A DNA stretch of 64,000 nucleotides, taken from positions 3,149,501-3,213,500 of the forward strand of contig CP012809.1 of NCBI GenBank assembly GCA_001936135.1. Direction: 5' to 3'. The stretch's first letter is position 1, and the number at the start of each line of letters is the position of its first letter. This stretch comes from Saccharomycopsis fibuligera x Saccharomycopsis cf. fibuligera. Lineage: Eukaryota > Ascomycota > Saccharomycetes > Ascoideales > Saccharomycopsidaceae. Shown here piece after piece: positions 39,789-50,812 of the stretch. Made by a program: the position numbers and the translations under genes. The notes below the pieces were generated by a model. It did no database searches and was not told the DNA's origin. It saw nothing but the letters and a program-made list of their open reading frames with translations.

Positions 39789-42700
39789 TCACTTCTTATT
39801 ATTCCCCAAGCTATTAACAAAATTCTTGACGTTATACTCGTCTTCGTACTGAGAATTATCCCACATTTCAGAAAGAGCACCAAGTGCCTTTTTAGCATTA
39901 CCTCCCAAACCCAAATCATCAATAGGAGCATCTTCAGCTGCTTTGCTTGCTGCATCGCCGCCATCTGCCTCGCTACCGCCAGCACCATCTTTATCCTCCA
40001 CGTCAAACAAATCGAGCAATTGGTTAGTGTCCATAGATGTCAAGTTGTTGTTTTGCTGGTTAACCACTGCTGATGCAACATTTACCTTAAATTGTTGTAA
40101 GGACATGATTTTCTCTTCTAATGTGTTGCGAGTAATCAAACGGTAAACGTTAACTGCCCTGGTTTGACCCAATCTATGGGCACGATCCATAGCTTGTAGA
40201 TCATTCATTGGATTCCAGTCATGTTCAACGAAAATAACAGTATCTGCACCAGTTAAATTCAAACCTAGACCGCCCACTCTGGTGGTAAGTAACAATACAT
40301 CAATAGAGGGGTCGGAATTGAATTTTTGAACAAGCTGTTGTCTCATACGTGGTTCAGTGCTACCATCAAGTCTCATGAAAGTCACATTTGGTAAATGTTT
40401 CTTGAGTAAATCATTTTCTACTTTGTCTAACATTTCTTTCAATTGACAGAAAATCAAAGCTCTATGTTGACTAATGACTCCGTCAGAAAGTAATTGCTGT
40501 TGTTCTTGTTGTCTTTGCTGCTTTTCAGAAGTAATTCTCTTGAATGCGGTTTGCATTGAACCACCTATACCACATTCAATCAACAAATTCTTCAAATCCA
40601 TTAACTTAGGAGCATTTCTGATGTCATCAATGTTAGAATTTGATTCAACCAAGTACTTTTGCACTTGCATATAGTTTGGATGATCCTTAGATAACACTAA
40701 TGATGGATGATTACATAATTTTCTCATATACTGCAATGCTTGGAAAATATGTTGCTTACCGCCACCACCGTTATCTTCTTCCACTTCCATAGCATTCTTA
40801 AGATCTTCTTCCACGACCGTCTTTTGCTTCTTGGCAAAATCTTTATATAATGCTTTTTGAATATCACTTAACTCACAATATCTATCTTGGATGATCTTTG
40901 GTGGCAAGTCACTCAACACTTCAGACTTCAACCTTCTTAACATGAATGGAAGCACTTGTTTATGTAAAGCCTCCAATGCTAATGCCCCGGACTCCTGTTC
41001 TCTTGATGAGGTCTTGGCATTTCTGCTAGCAGCAATAGGTTTGGAAAATTTTTCTTGGAAATATTTTTCAGTGCCTAAGAAACCCGGCATCAAAAAGTCA
41101 AACAATGACCATAATTCCAATACGTTATTTTGAATTGGCGTACCAGTTAAAATTAAACGGTGCTCAGCTCGTATCATTTTAACCGACTTGGATAATTTGG
41201 AATTAGCATTCTTGATGATATGACCTTCATCTAAGACGGCGTAGTTGAACAGCTTAGTGCTAATAAAATCAGCATCATTTCTCATCACATCGTAGGAGGT
41301 CACCACAATATCGGCGGCATCAAATCCAGGACGCAACGGGTTTCTCACTGATGGAGCACCAGCATAAACAAGAACTTTCAAAAATGGGGCATATTGATTA
41401 ATTTCCTGCTCCCAATGTCCCATAACCGAAGGTGGACAAACCACCAAGGATGGCAACTTTCGGTATTCGTCCAATCCTGTTTTTTTAAAATTCTCAATTC
41501 TGGTATGATGGTCACTTGAAACAATACAAATGGTTTGTAATGTTTTCCCCAACCCCATATCATCACATAATATACCATGTAGATTGTATCTATTCAAGAA
41601 ATGCAACCAGTTTACCCCGGCCTTTTGATAACTTCTCAAAGTAGCCTTGATGGCAATAGGCAAAGCATATTCTGGGATCTCGTTAGGGTTCAAAAGTTCT
41701 CTCATAAACGACCGCTCTTTTTCTCTACCAACGAGTAATTCTTCCGGCATGTTTGGTGGGTCAGAAATACCAGCTTCTAACGGCACTAGCTTGATAATGG
41801 AGGCAAACGTAGTGGTGGCAATTACTCTGATATCTGGATCAGAATCACTCATTCTTCCTAAAACAGGAACAATGAAGAAAATCACATATGGCAAAATGTC
41901 AGCCCCCATAATATTAGACAAATGATAAATTGATTCAATGGCCCCTTGCCTATGATGAATGAAACCAGAATTTTTCAACAATGGTAAGATCTTAGTTACC
42001 ATAAATGTAATGGTTCTAGTTGGAAAAATTTTGCAAAGCACTGCTAAACATTTTGCTGCTGAGTATCTGAAAACTGAAAAATCTGACTTCAATGCATTGA
42101 GTAAATGATCCAAGTTCAAATGTTCAAAAACCACATTTTCGTCCAATTTAGGTACCAAGATTTCTACTAACCCAATGGAATCAATAACTGATTGTGAAGT
42201 TTTTTCATTTTGAAAAACTTCATCATCAGCACTAGTATGAGCTTCCAAAATTTTCAGCGGTTCAAAGGTGAGATCGCGCAATACTGGCAACTTCTCAAAT
42301 ACTTGGTTGCCATAGTTCTCAAGTATCATGTAAAGTGTGGTCTTAGCGCCCAACACTTTTGCAATTTGAGCATTTTCACTATTAATTTTAGCTACTGATT
42401 TCTGGTTTTCCAATGAGAAAATCGTTGATGTTTGCTTATTTGTAGCAAATTCAGGAAGCTGCACACTGACATAGGAACTCAAGTTCTTAATCATTTTTTC
42501 ATAAATTTTTGTCTTTCCATTATCCACCAATTTGTAAATCAATTGAGAAACGGATTGGGCAGTAAAGTGCTGGTATAATTCCAAGTCTGTCTTGATGGAA
42601 TCCATGAGACATCTAATGAATGGATTAAGTTTAGGTGGCAAAGAATCTTGAAGGTTGAGAGTAGCAGCGGCGTAGAATGCCAAGATGGTAACATTTCTGC

Positions 42701-45700
42701 TGCTTCTTAAGTTGTTGATGTTTTCAATAGAATTAACGATGATTTGTTTTGTGCTATCCAAAGTTTCTGAAGCTGTAAATTTGGATGCGCCACTGAGGAG
42801 TTTTGACAATTTGTTGAAATAATGGTTAACCACTTTTTCAGCATCTTGTACTGTAAATGCATTAGTGCCAGCTTGTTTTTCTCCCTGAACCACTACTGGC
42901 AATAATGGAATCTTAGAATGAGGAACTCCGCCAGTTTCCTCAAATCTCATGAAAAGTTCGGAACAGCTATTTCTAAGAGATTTCAAAGATGGCACTAATT
43001 CTCTAAAGAGTGGCAACTTTTCTGGTTCATTCAAATATTTAAGCATGAGCGGCTGCACAAGAGCAGATAGTTCCTTGTTGAGCGGTTTATTTAATTTTTT
43101 CAAAGCAATTGAAAAGTGCTTCACTACCACCGCAGCAAATATTCTAGGGGATGAGAATGGCGAATTCAATGAATGTTTTAATCTAGAAAACAAACTCTTC
43201 AAAGTACCAGAATCATCAGCAAAAGAAGCTAATGCGTAACCAAAATTTTTTGCTGCCATGAGCCTTGTCCTTATAAAAACTTCAATACCAAGCAACGTTA
43301 TATCACCTTTCAAGATTGGAGCATCAATATTAACATGCAAGTCACTAGTGCCGGTACTACTACTGCTGTGTCCAAGTTGCTGTTGCTGCTGTCCAGCCAG
43401 CTGCTCAGCCAGACTCCATGCATCTTCTTGGCTAATGGCATTGTCCGCTGTAGGACTTTTTCTTTTACGGCCTCTTCTCGGGCCGTTATTGTTGCTGCTG
43501 CCACCATTACTTATACTATTGTTATGATGGTCGTGATTGTTCAGGCTGGCGATGACGCTAGGGGCAAAAGGTTCGCCATTTGGTTTAAGAATGTCGCTGT
43601 TGTTCATCAGATAATTCAATCTATTAACCCCCAAAGGCACCATTATTAAATTAAGCAATGAGTTGGAATGTCCTGCAAAAATTTTCTCCACTGAAGATGA
43701 TGTGCCACTTGTGTTATTATTGACTCTTTGATCATGTTCAATGTTTTTTTCCAAGATTTTTTTGAAAACTTGTTCTGAAAGTTCAAGAATGTCTTTGTGT
43801 TGTTCAAATAGCAAGTTTTGGAAAATGAGCCTTATAAGCAACGAATCCTGGTACCATTTGTAAGTGCTAAGTCTATCATCGGATTCTCTGATTTTAAAAA
43901 ATGATAAAAATGTTTGCAACACCGATCTTCTAACGTTAGAGATGGAATGACGCAAAAACGGGTACAATTTAGGAATCAAGTTTTCGAATGAGTAGTATTC
44001 AGAATTTTGATCACCATTGCTGTCGTTACTGTTCCCTACATTGGAGGACATTTGTTTCATCAATTCTTGTACTTGAGGATATTCTGATAGTGTGCTGATG
44101 AGCTGAAGAATATTGTTCAACGAAGATTTGAGATCATCAGTTATTGACTCAAGGATGTTCCAAATGATTTTCAAAATGCATACAAGCCAATCTTTATGAG
44201 GCAAAATGTGATCAATTGTTGGAATCAACAACGCGGCTGATTCTGACTGGATTTCTTCAACGTAATTCTGCAAACCATCTAGCACCACAGAAATAACGTC
44301 TTCGAAAATTTTGGCATTGGAAAAGATAAAATCCGATTTGATAGACACCACATATTTCAAGCCAAGGATACCGCCATGAGCTGCTTCCCAGCAACTGCGT
44401 TTCTGCTCAGTAATTTTAGGGCCTTCAATTACAAGCTCGATCAATTTGCCAAAGATTTGTTCCAACAAACGCTTCTCATTTTCGTCTTTCTCGTTGATAT
44501 TAACAAGCAATGCTGCAAGGGCTTGAGCGGTGGATTCTCTTACGGGGGCCACAACATTGTCAGAGATGTAATCACCAAATCTATCTAGAGTAAACAAAGT
44601 CAAAATTTTAGTGCTCAAATCTTCAAGAGCGTCCAAGTTTCGCTGATTGTTTTCCGTTTGAGTAAATCCCCTTATTCTATTGATAGATTTTGCGTGCGAT
44701 TTTAATAGCTCTTTGAGTCCCAAGGCAGAACCATGGCGGATTTCCCAATTGGGGTTGAATAAGTCAAAAAGCAATAGTTCATACAAACCTTGAAATTTCC
44801 AGATTTTGTCAGAAACCCCAGTGTCTTCAAAACTAATGCTGGACACTTTAGTTTCAACTACTAATTTGTTTGTGTCCGCCTGAGAAGTCAATTCAAACTT
44901 GCTTGGCTCGGATTTAATGACTTTCGAGCTTTGGTCGTTGCTGTTGCTGCTATTGTTCGCCACGGTTGATGAAAGTGATGACTGTGATAAATCGACTGGC
45001 GAGCTTTTGTTTTGCAGACTGCTGGCTGCTACTTTCGCTCTTCTACGAGCCATGGCCCTCAATCTAGCAGCAGAACCTTTGCTGGGGACGGCTGGCACAG
45101 ACGCCAAAGCTGGATCTTCATTCTTTATGGTTGCTGAAGCTTCGGCTGCTTCTTTAACTTCTTGTTCTTGTTTAATTCTTGCCTCGTCTTTTTCTCTTTT
45201 TATTCTCTTGTACTCCTGTTCTTGTTTGATGAGAATACTTGGGTCACCTGAGCCAAGTCTGGCGTTTAATAGCTGTTTAGATAACTTGAGATTTTCCATT
45301 AGATCCTTGTCATTATCAAGGTCCAAAAGAGGCTGACCGCTAGCCACGAGTTTGGGACATTCGCTGATGAGTTTTGTGAAATTCAACTCGCTGAGCTTGA
45401 TATTGTCTGAAACCGACAATACGTCCTTGAGAAGCTTGAATTCTTCCTCTGGATCTATTTTGACTTTTGCTGTGTTTTGTTCATCGGTATCAGGTTCTTG
45501 TTTTACGGTGGGGAGATCTGGTTCTTCCGGCTTTACCTTGATGTTCCCATCATCATTATTGTTGTTGTTGTCACTGTTATCATTTTTTTGTGTCTCATCC
45601 TGGATATTTGGATCCCAAGCTGGAGAATGGGATGTGATGCCGCCAAAGGCGCGGGCGGCGGCTATTCTCGTTTCCCATTTTCTCGACTTCAAATGAGGGT

Positions 45701-46052
45701 AGACTCTTGCGAGAATATTGAGGGCCTCCTCCGGGTGGTTTTTAGCAGAATCCGCTAGCTGATCAGCCGCGGTGTTCCTAATGAATGCAGACGAACCGGT
45801 GTCGAGTAAGCTAGGATAGATGAGTTAGTATATTGGATCAGTACGCGCGGACAAAAATAAAATAAAATATAGGGCAGGGCAGATGAAAAAAAAAAAAAAA
45901 AAAAAAAAAAATAAGCAGGAAAAAATAAAAATAAAAGCAAGCCGAGAAGAGCAGAGCAAAGCTAAGCAGAGCAAAGCAGAGCAGAAAAGAACGACAATTG
46001 AGCATAGCAGGTAGCGAGACACATACAGGACGAGCCTGTCCAAACGAGACAT
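39789..46052 (-). CDS. MOT1: TBP-associated SNF2 ATPase Mot1, two exons
   Basis: Mot1 uses ATP to strip TATA-binding protein from DNA and redistribute it between promoters. The gene has an intron near its start: exon 1 is 46052-46027 (26 nt, MSRLDRLV plus two bases), the intron 46026-45811 (GTATGT donor, TACTAAC at 45830-45824, TAG acceptor), and exon 2 45810-39789. Joined, they encode 2,015 residues beginning MSRLDRLVLLLDTGSSAF, which matches the S. cerevisiae N terminus (SRLDRQVILIETGS). Taking exon 2 alone would lose 48 conserved residues. HEAT repeats fill about residues 1-1350; the SNF2 motor follows, with DDMGLGKT (Lys about 1431), DEGH, LTGTPIQNNVLELWSLFDF, GGLGLNLTGADTV and MDRAHRLGQT. 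Asn/Ser-rich loops around residues 780-840 and at the N-terminal acidic linker account for extra length over the 1,867-residue yeast protein. Confidence 0.95.
45811..46026 (-). other. MOT1 intron, 216 nt
   Basis: Donor GTATGT at 46026-46021, branch point TACTAAC at 45830-45824 only 12 bases from the acceptor AG (45812-45811). The sense strand carries a 26-base T run (plus-strand A run 45886-45911) and short tandem copies of a GCTTTGCTCTGC-like unit near 45948-45984. Confidence 0.9.
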
Positions 46053-46444
46053 GGCGAGGCAGACAGAATGAAAGATAGTGGGGGAGAGGGAGAAGAGCAG
46101 TGATGTTGCGGGCGAAGGCTGCCGGTGGGAGGCCGTGCTGGGGGCGGGAATCGCTGTTATTTATACCGTTTTCCCAGTTTCCACACGCATTGCAACACTG
46201 GCACATGGTAGTGCGTCGCCAGACACCACAAGGCGCCATGCTGCAGCACATCACGTCTGGCTGTTTTTCTTCCTCACAAAACTCCTACAAAAAACTTACA
46301 AACAGACCCACACAGACCCTATCCAGAATATACATATAGACAAGAAAATTTTCGCTGCTCCCTCCCACCAAAAACACTGCTGCTCAGCAGATAGCATGTA
46401 TTGCGTTTTATTATACCGTGCTATACAGGCTTCTCATGTCCCCC
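46053..46444. other. Intergenic region between EGH1 and MOT1
   Basis: About 390 bases holding the EGH1 3' end and the MOT1 promoter; GC-rich near 46105-46150. No gene was seen. Confidence 0.55.
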
Positions 46445-48772
46445 CTAGCACCACATGTCACAAAGACCTCGGAAGACCCCACATACTCCGCTGCTGGTGT
46501 TTCCTTTGCTCTTCACGGTCTCAATCTCAAGTCTTTGGGAACCGCCCTCGTGGTACCATTCGAGCAGCCGCAGCTTCTCGTCAACAATAAACTTCCCTGA
46601 AGAAATTTTCACGTCTAGCAACTCTCCGTAGCGAGCCAACTCAAAATGCTGTGTTGGCAAGTACACCACCGTGGCCAGAAAACGGTTTCCAATATTCTTG
46701 CGGGCCTCTGAAACAGAAAGCACAAACCTTCTATTTGCCAAATCAAACTCGCTGGTCACTTTATGCCCGTTGACTCTCACCGCGTATGGTCGAACAATAG
46801 AATTCACCGCCCTTGTGCCCTCCGCTGTGGCTCTGTTGTCGTTGCTGTTGTCTGTTTTATGCTCAGCAATAGCACCATCTTCACCATGCGTCCCACCAAC
46901 TGTATTACTGTCTTCACTGTTGTTCGTTGAGCTTCTGGACACCGCAAAGCTATTTTCACTTTCTTCAATCAATCGTGTTTTCGAGTCGTTGCTGTTGATA
47001 CGCGTCAAGTTGGCCTCAGGATGATGGCGCTTGAGCTGATCATCTTTGGACCAAAATGAAAAATCTTCGCAGTTCCATCTGTCACCCCACTTGTGCGAGC
47101 TAATGGAACAATATGTCCAGAATGTGTGAGAAATGTCAGCTCCTTCCAAGGCAAACCCAAGAGCATCCAACGCACTGGTCTGCGAATCGTAGATACCGTC
47201 TTTGTATGCTTGTTTATTGTCCATGTCAAATGGCATTCCTGTTTCTGTCATCAATATGGGAATGTTCTCTCCTAAAAGCTCTTTACCTTCTCTTTTGATC
47301 TCTTTAAACTGATCTCTGATGCACTTGCGAATATTGTTCTCACCAAACACAATGCCGAAAATCGGATTCCAATACTTGCCTCTCACAATTCCCAAGGTAT
47401 CCACATTATACCGTCTATTCCATGTTTTGAACATCAATGACATTCCGTCGTAATAGTGTGGGGCATAAATGGTTTTCGCATCAATTAGTTGAGTGCCAAC
47501 GAGCTTTGGTGGCTGTTGCATCACTACGGAATGCAACAAGATATAGGTGTCTGGCAACACAGCTCTAATCTTATTCTTGTACTTGATGTAATAATCAACA
47601 AAATTGTTATTGGTGAAATAGTCCAAATCTAGCTGAGCACCCGTTTGTGGGTGTTTTGCAAAATAATCTTGATTCAAAATTTGTTTGCTTTCAATATCCC
47701 AGACACCATGTTGAGCCCAAATACATTTACCGAGTTGCCAATTTGGATCCCTTTTCCATTGATAATGCTGGTCGTATTTGTCTGTAGTTAGCCAAGCGGT
47801 CTCGCCGTGTGGGTCCACTTCTACTGTCCCTGTCTTCTTAGGCCCTGTGACGGCTATTTTGTATTCGTCCACTGTAGTAGAATATCCTTGCCCAAGTATC
47901 AAGCTTTGGTATAGTGTTGGAGTAGGACCAACTCGTAATTTTTGGCTCTCGGGAATTTTGTTAAACTCTGCTTGTCCAAAATACCCTTTATAAGGCTCAT
48001 TAAGTAACTCCACACCAAAAATCATTTCTTCAAAAAATTCCGGATGGTTCAATTTTAACTTTTTGATAAGATACTGAATAGCATTGCCCCAGTGGTCTTG
48101 TAAATAGTCTTGAATATTGACTCCATCGATAATTGCATTAGGAGCAAAAATCTTCCCAGCAAAAAACAAAGTGAACATTGTTCCCGCAGCTAACTTGTTA
48201 TAATTTGACGGCCACAACATTTTAGGATAAACGTCTGGGTCTCTTGGATAATAATTGTGCAAAATGGCCGCTTGTGTCGGATAAAATTTTCTTGGATCAA
48301 ACCCAGCAGCATATAATGTCCATATTGGAGCTCCACTACCTCCAGTAAATCTTGACCAAACATCCTGGTGTGGATCAATAAATACATATATACCGCCAAT
48401 ACGTTGAATTACCTGTAACACTTTTGCGGTATACTCAATAAAGTCATCATCGTATTGCTTGGGACCCCGGTGCTCGATTGCCTCCCATGTGATAACATAC
48501 CGAATTACGTTATATCCCCAAGATTTGATCCTCTTAATGTGTTCTTCTGCTTCCTCTAAAGGGAATGGCCTTCCAACGAATGAGACATTATCGCCATCCC
48601 AAAAGATCGAATTTGGATTGCTAGCGGGATAATCGGTAGGGAGGTCCGGGGTCTGTGGGAGTTTAGCTGATGAGTCGAGATTGATGCCCTTGAGCGTGAT
48701 CTTTCTTCGCTCTGAATCAATAAAGTCGCCGTAATCATTGGAAGAAATTGGACCGTGAAGTTCAGTTGACAT
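46445..48772 (-). CDS. EGH1: Steryl-beta-glucosidase Egh1 (GH5)
   Basis: The 775-residue protein is the orthologue of yeast Egh1/YIR007W (764 residues), a GH5 beta-glucosidase that hydrolyses ergosterol beta-glucoside. GH5 hallmarks are visible: WEAIE following a conserved RYVITW, FIDPHQDVWSRF, the acid/base Glu in LLNEPYKG (Glu259), and the nucleophile Glu in MTETGMPFD (Glu510). No signal peptide or membrane span is present, in line with a cytosolic or vacuole-associated enzyme. A Ser/Asn-rich insertion (about 600-655) precedes a C-terminal beta-sandwich-like domain (about 660-765). The gene shares an upstream region of 640 bases with ATP15 on the other strand. Its co-occurrence with an ARE2-like gene puts two sterol-conjugate enzymes in this window, though 44 kb apart. 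Confidence 0.93.
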   Translation of the reverse strand: MSTELHGPISSNDYGDFIDSERRKITLKGINLDSSAKLPQTPDLPTDYPASNPNSIFWDGDNVSFVGRPFPLEEAEEHIKRIKSWGYNVIRYVITWEAIEHRGPKQYDDDFIEYTAKVLQVIQRIGGIYVFIDPHQDVWSRFTGGSGAPIWTLYAAGFDPRKFYPTQAAILHNYYPRDPDVYPKMLWPSNYNKLAAGTMFTLFFAGKIFAPNAIIDGVNIQDYLQDHWGNAIQYLIKKLKLNHPEFFEEMIFGVELLNEPYKGYFGQAEFNKIPESQKLRVGPTPTLYQSLILGQGYSTTVDEYKIAVTGPKKTGTVEVDPHGETAWLTTDKYDQHYQWKRDPNWQLGKCIWAQHGVWDIESKQILNQDYFAKHPQTGAQLDLDYFTNNNFVDYYIKYKNKIRAVLPDTYILLHSVVMQQPPKLVGTQLIDAKTIYAPHYYDGMSLMFKTWNRRYNVDTLGIVRGKYWNPIFGIVFGENNIRKCIRDQFKEIKREGKELLGENIPILMTETGMPFDMDNKQAYKDGIYDSQTSALDALGFALEGADISHTFWTYCSISSHKWGDRWNCEDFSFWSKDDQLKRHHPEANLTRINSNDSKTRLIEESENSFAVSRSSTNNSEDSNTVGGTHGEDGAIAEHKTDNSNDNRATAEGTRAVNSIVRPYAVRVNGHKVTSEFDLANRRFVLSVSEARKNIGNRFLATVVYLPTQHFELARYGELLDVKISSGKFIVDEKLRLLEWYHEGGSQRLEIETVKSKGNTSSGVCGVFRGLCDMWC

Positions 48773-49409
48773 AGTGGTATTAAAATAAATTGACTTTCTT
48801 AATAGCTTTATTGGTTTCTCTAAAGGCGCTTGCTTGCTTGTCTAGACAAATGTGCAACGGAAACAAAGAAAATAACCAGAAAAACAAGTTATACCAATGA
48901 ACCCAATTTAAAAACAAAAAACAAAAAAAAACAAAAATAAAAACGTTAGCAAGAGTGAGTGCTTATTTATGTCCAACACTTGAGAGAATTTTTCTTCAGA
49001 GGACTGAAAATAATCACAAACTGAGCTAAACTTCTGTGAAGCATACCACTAGCCAGAAGATTAATTGACTCTTTTCGCAATGATGATCCCCATCCCATCG
49101 TCATCTGCCGCTGTCTCATCGCCATCGCTCAGATGCTGTACGACTGCCTGTTACCTGCTTTGACACATGCGCCACACAGCATAATAGTACTTCTTGCAGC
49201 GGCGCATGTGACCCTTTTTTTCGAGAAATGTTATTGGTCCTGAGAACGCTCGTAACCATTGGACGAGCCACTCAAAGAATTGGTGAAAAAAATGTTAGCA
49301 GCGAGGTGCGAAATTAAAATGAAAAGGTGCTGGTTAGTTAAGGAATAGAATAGCTTCTAGATATACTTGTCAAATCTACACATTCCCACAACTCAATAAC
49401 ACATTCATA
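48773..49409. other. Divergent promoter of EGH1 and ATP15
   Basis: About 640 bases. The ATP15 half has two inverted CCAAT boxes; CTCATCGC (a PAC-type element) is at 49115-49122. No gene was seen. Confidence 0.55.
49230..49262 (+). promoter_or_regulatory. Paired inverted CCAAT boxes upstream of ATP15
   Basis: ATTGG occurs at 49233-49237 and 49258-49262, 148-177 bases before the ATP15 ATG. The first sits in TTATTGGT, matching the yeast HAP2/3/4/5 consensus TNATTGGT. HAP control is typical of respiratory genes. Confidence 0.45.
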
Positions 49410-50051
49410 ATGTCTGCCTGGAGAAAAGCCGGATTTTCGTATGTCTCATAAATGTGAGCAAAGCTCGTGGATCTGGTAGCCAATGGCTTAGGTATCGGAT
49501 TAGCATGATGTATTGTTAAGTTGAATATACTATTGGCAATATTTACTTAGAGTAACCGACATGAACCAAAGAATTAAACCTCAAATGTCTTCAAAAAATA
49601 AAAAAATAAAAAAAAAATAAAAAATAAAAAACTGACAGTTCCAATTCAATGAAATTTTTGTGTCAGCTATCCATTTTCACGTCGATATATTCAGATCAGC
49701 GAGCGTTTTGTCTAGTCGATTTCAGGTCTAGTCATGTTTATTGTATCTATCATTCTCAAATACATAACACCCTCCATCTATTTACACAAATCGAGAACTG
49801 AAGGTGCTAATCCGTGCCCATTTTTATGAACCAACAGCAACCCAGCTACTGAGAATAAGTTACTAACTTTTATATTTTTCTTTTTTAGTTTTAACAAATA
49901 CATTGCCATCTCATCCAGAACCGTTCGTTCTGTTTTGAAAGATGACTTGAAAGTCGCTGCTGAAAAGCGTAACGAAACTGAAGTCAAAGTTGCTAAAGCT
50001 CTCGGCGGAGGCAACCTCAGTGCCCCAGAACCATTGAAGTTGACCAAATAA
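49410..50051 (+). CDS. ATP15: ATP synthase F1 epsilon subunit Atp15, two exons
   Basis: Exon 1 is 49410-49438 (29 nt), the intron 49439-49888, and exon 2 49889-50051. The joined 63-residue product begins MSAWRKAGFSFNKYIAISS and continues RTVRSVLKDDLKVAAEKR; S. cerevisiae Atp15 (62 residues) begins MSAWRKAGISYAAYLNVAA. It is the small mitochondrial epsilon subunit in the central stalk of F1, needed for coupling. The intron has a GTATGT donor, a perfect TACTAAC branch point at 49861-49867 and a TTTTTTAG acceptor 21 bases later. Unspliced translation would stop after 13 codons. As is normal for this subunit no separate presequence is visible. CCAAT boxes upstream suggest HAP control. The gene is easy to miss because neither exon makes a long open frame. 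Confidence 0.95.
49439..49888 (+). other. ATP15 intron, 450 nt
   Basis: GTATGT donor, TACTAAC branch point at 49861-49867, TAG acceptor. It carries an A-rich stretch with repeated AAAAAAT units near 49594-49630. Confidence 0.93.
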
Positions 50052-50686
50052 GCTGGTTTTCTGATCTCTGTTTGTCAGTGAAAGAAAACGCCAAAATCCA
50101 AAAAAAAAACTTGAACCGAATGAATATATTACTACATAAAAGCAATTGTTTTGTTTAATGAATGAATTCTGCTAATGTTTAAATAATTACCAAGCTATTT
50201 CAGACGTAACCACCGGGAATCTCAAGAGTAAAATAGAATCTGCCGTCAAACGTTAAGCGCTAATACCATCGTAGGAGCACATCTGTCGAGTGAGTGTTTT
50301 TAAAAGTCTCCTCCAGAAATCGTAAATACTAATGTGAATGATATATCAGCTCTATAGGCAAGAGTCATGATCTATTTCCATAAACTGAATTATCTTCGTC
50401 TCCCATTTCTAGCTTACTTTCCTCATACCGTATCTACATTAGTTAAGGTGTAATTAATACTAAAAGTCTTTACTACTCAACACCTGATCGGAGTGCGCAT
50501 AGTAATACACACACCCATCAAGGGCTACGTTTGCAATAACATTGAGAGTTTCCAAAAAAAACGACAATACTCTTAGTTGACGATAGACAAGTGAGCAGCA
50601 TTTGTATCAAGCATTAAACATTATCGTCTTTTTGGCTAAGAAAAATAAAGCGAAAGATTAAACTTAGATTTTACAACAGCATCATA
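50052..50686. other. Intergenic region between ATP15 and OST4
   Basis: About 635 bases, AT-rich, with no gene or RNA recognised. The OST4 promoter should lie in its second half. Confidence 0.55.
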
Positions 50687-50812
50687 ATGATATCTGATGA
50701 TCAACTCAACTCCATCGCTATTTCTTTGGGCCTCTTGTCATTTGGCTTAATTTTGGTGTATCATTTCATCTCTTCCAACACAAAGCCAGCACCAAGACCA
50801 GTGTCGTCATAA
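50687..50812 (+). CDS. OST4: Oligosaccharyltransferase mini-subunit Ost4
   Basis: A 41-codon gene whose product begins MISDDQLNSIAISLGLLSFG; S. cerevisiae Ost4 is the 36-residue MISDEQLNSLAITFGIVMMT.... It is a single-pass ER membrane peptide that holds the Stt3 catalytic subunit and Ost3/Ost6 together in the N-glycosylation complex. The one transmembrane helix spans about residues 9-28, and the tail (SSNTKPAPRPVSS) is a little longer and more Pro-rich than in S. cerevisiae. The near identity of the first ten residues makes the call firm despite the size. Confidence 0.94.
   Translation: MISDDQLNSIAISLGLLSFGLILVYHFISSNTKPAPRPVSS

Noticed and set aside
39789-45692. MOT1 starting at the first long-frame codon near 45692
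   Set aside because: That codon is TTG; the conserved N terminus continues upstream and joins the mini exon at 46027-46052.
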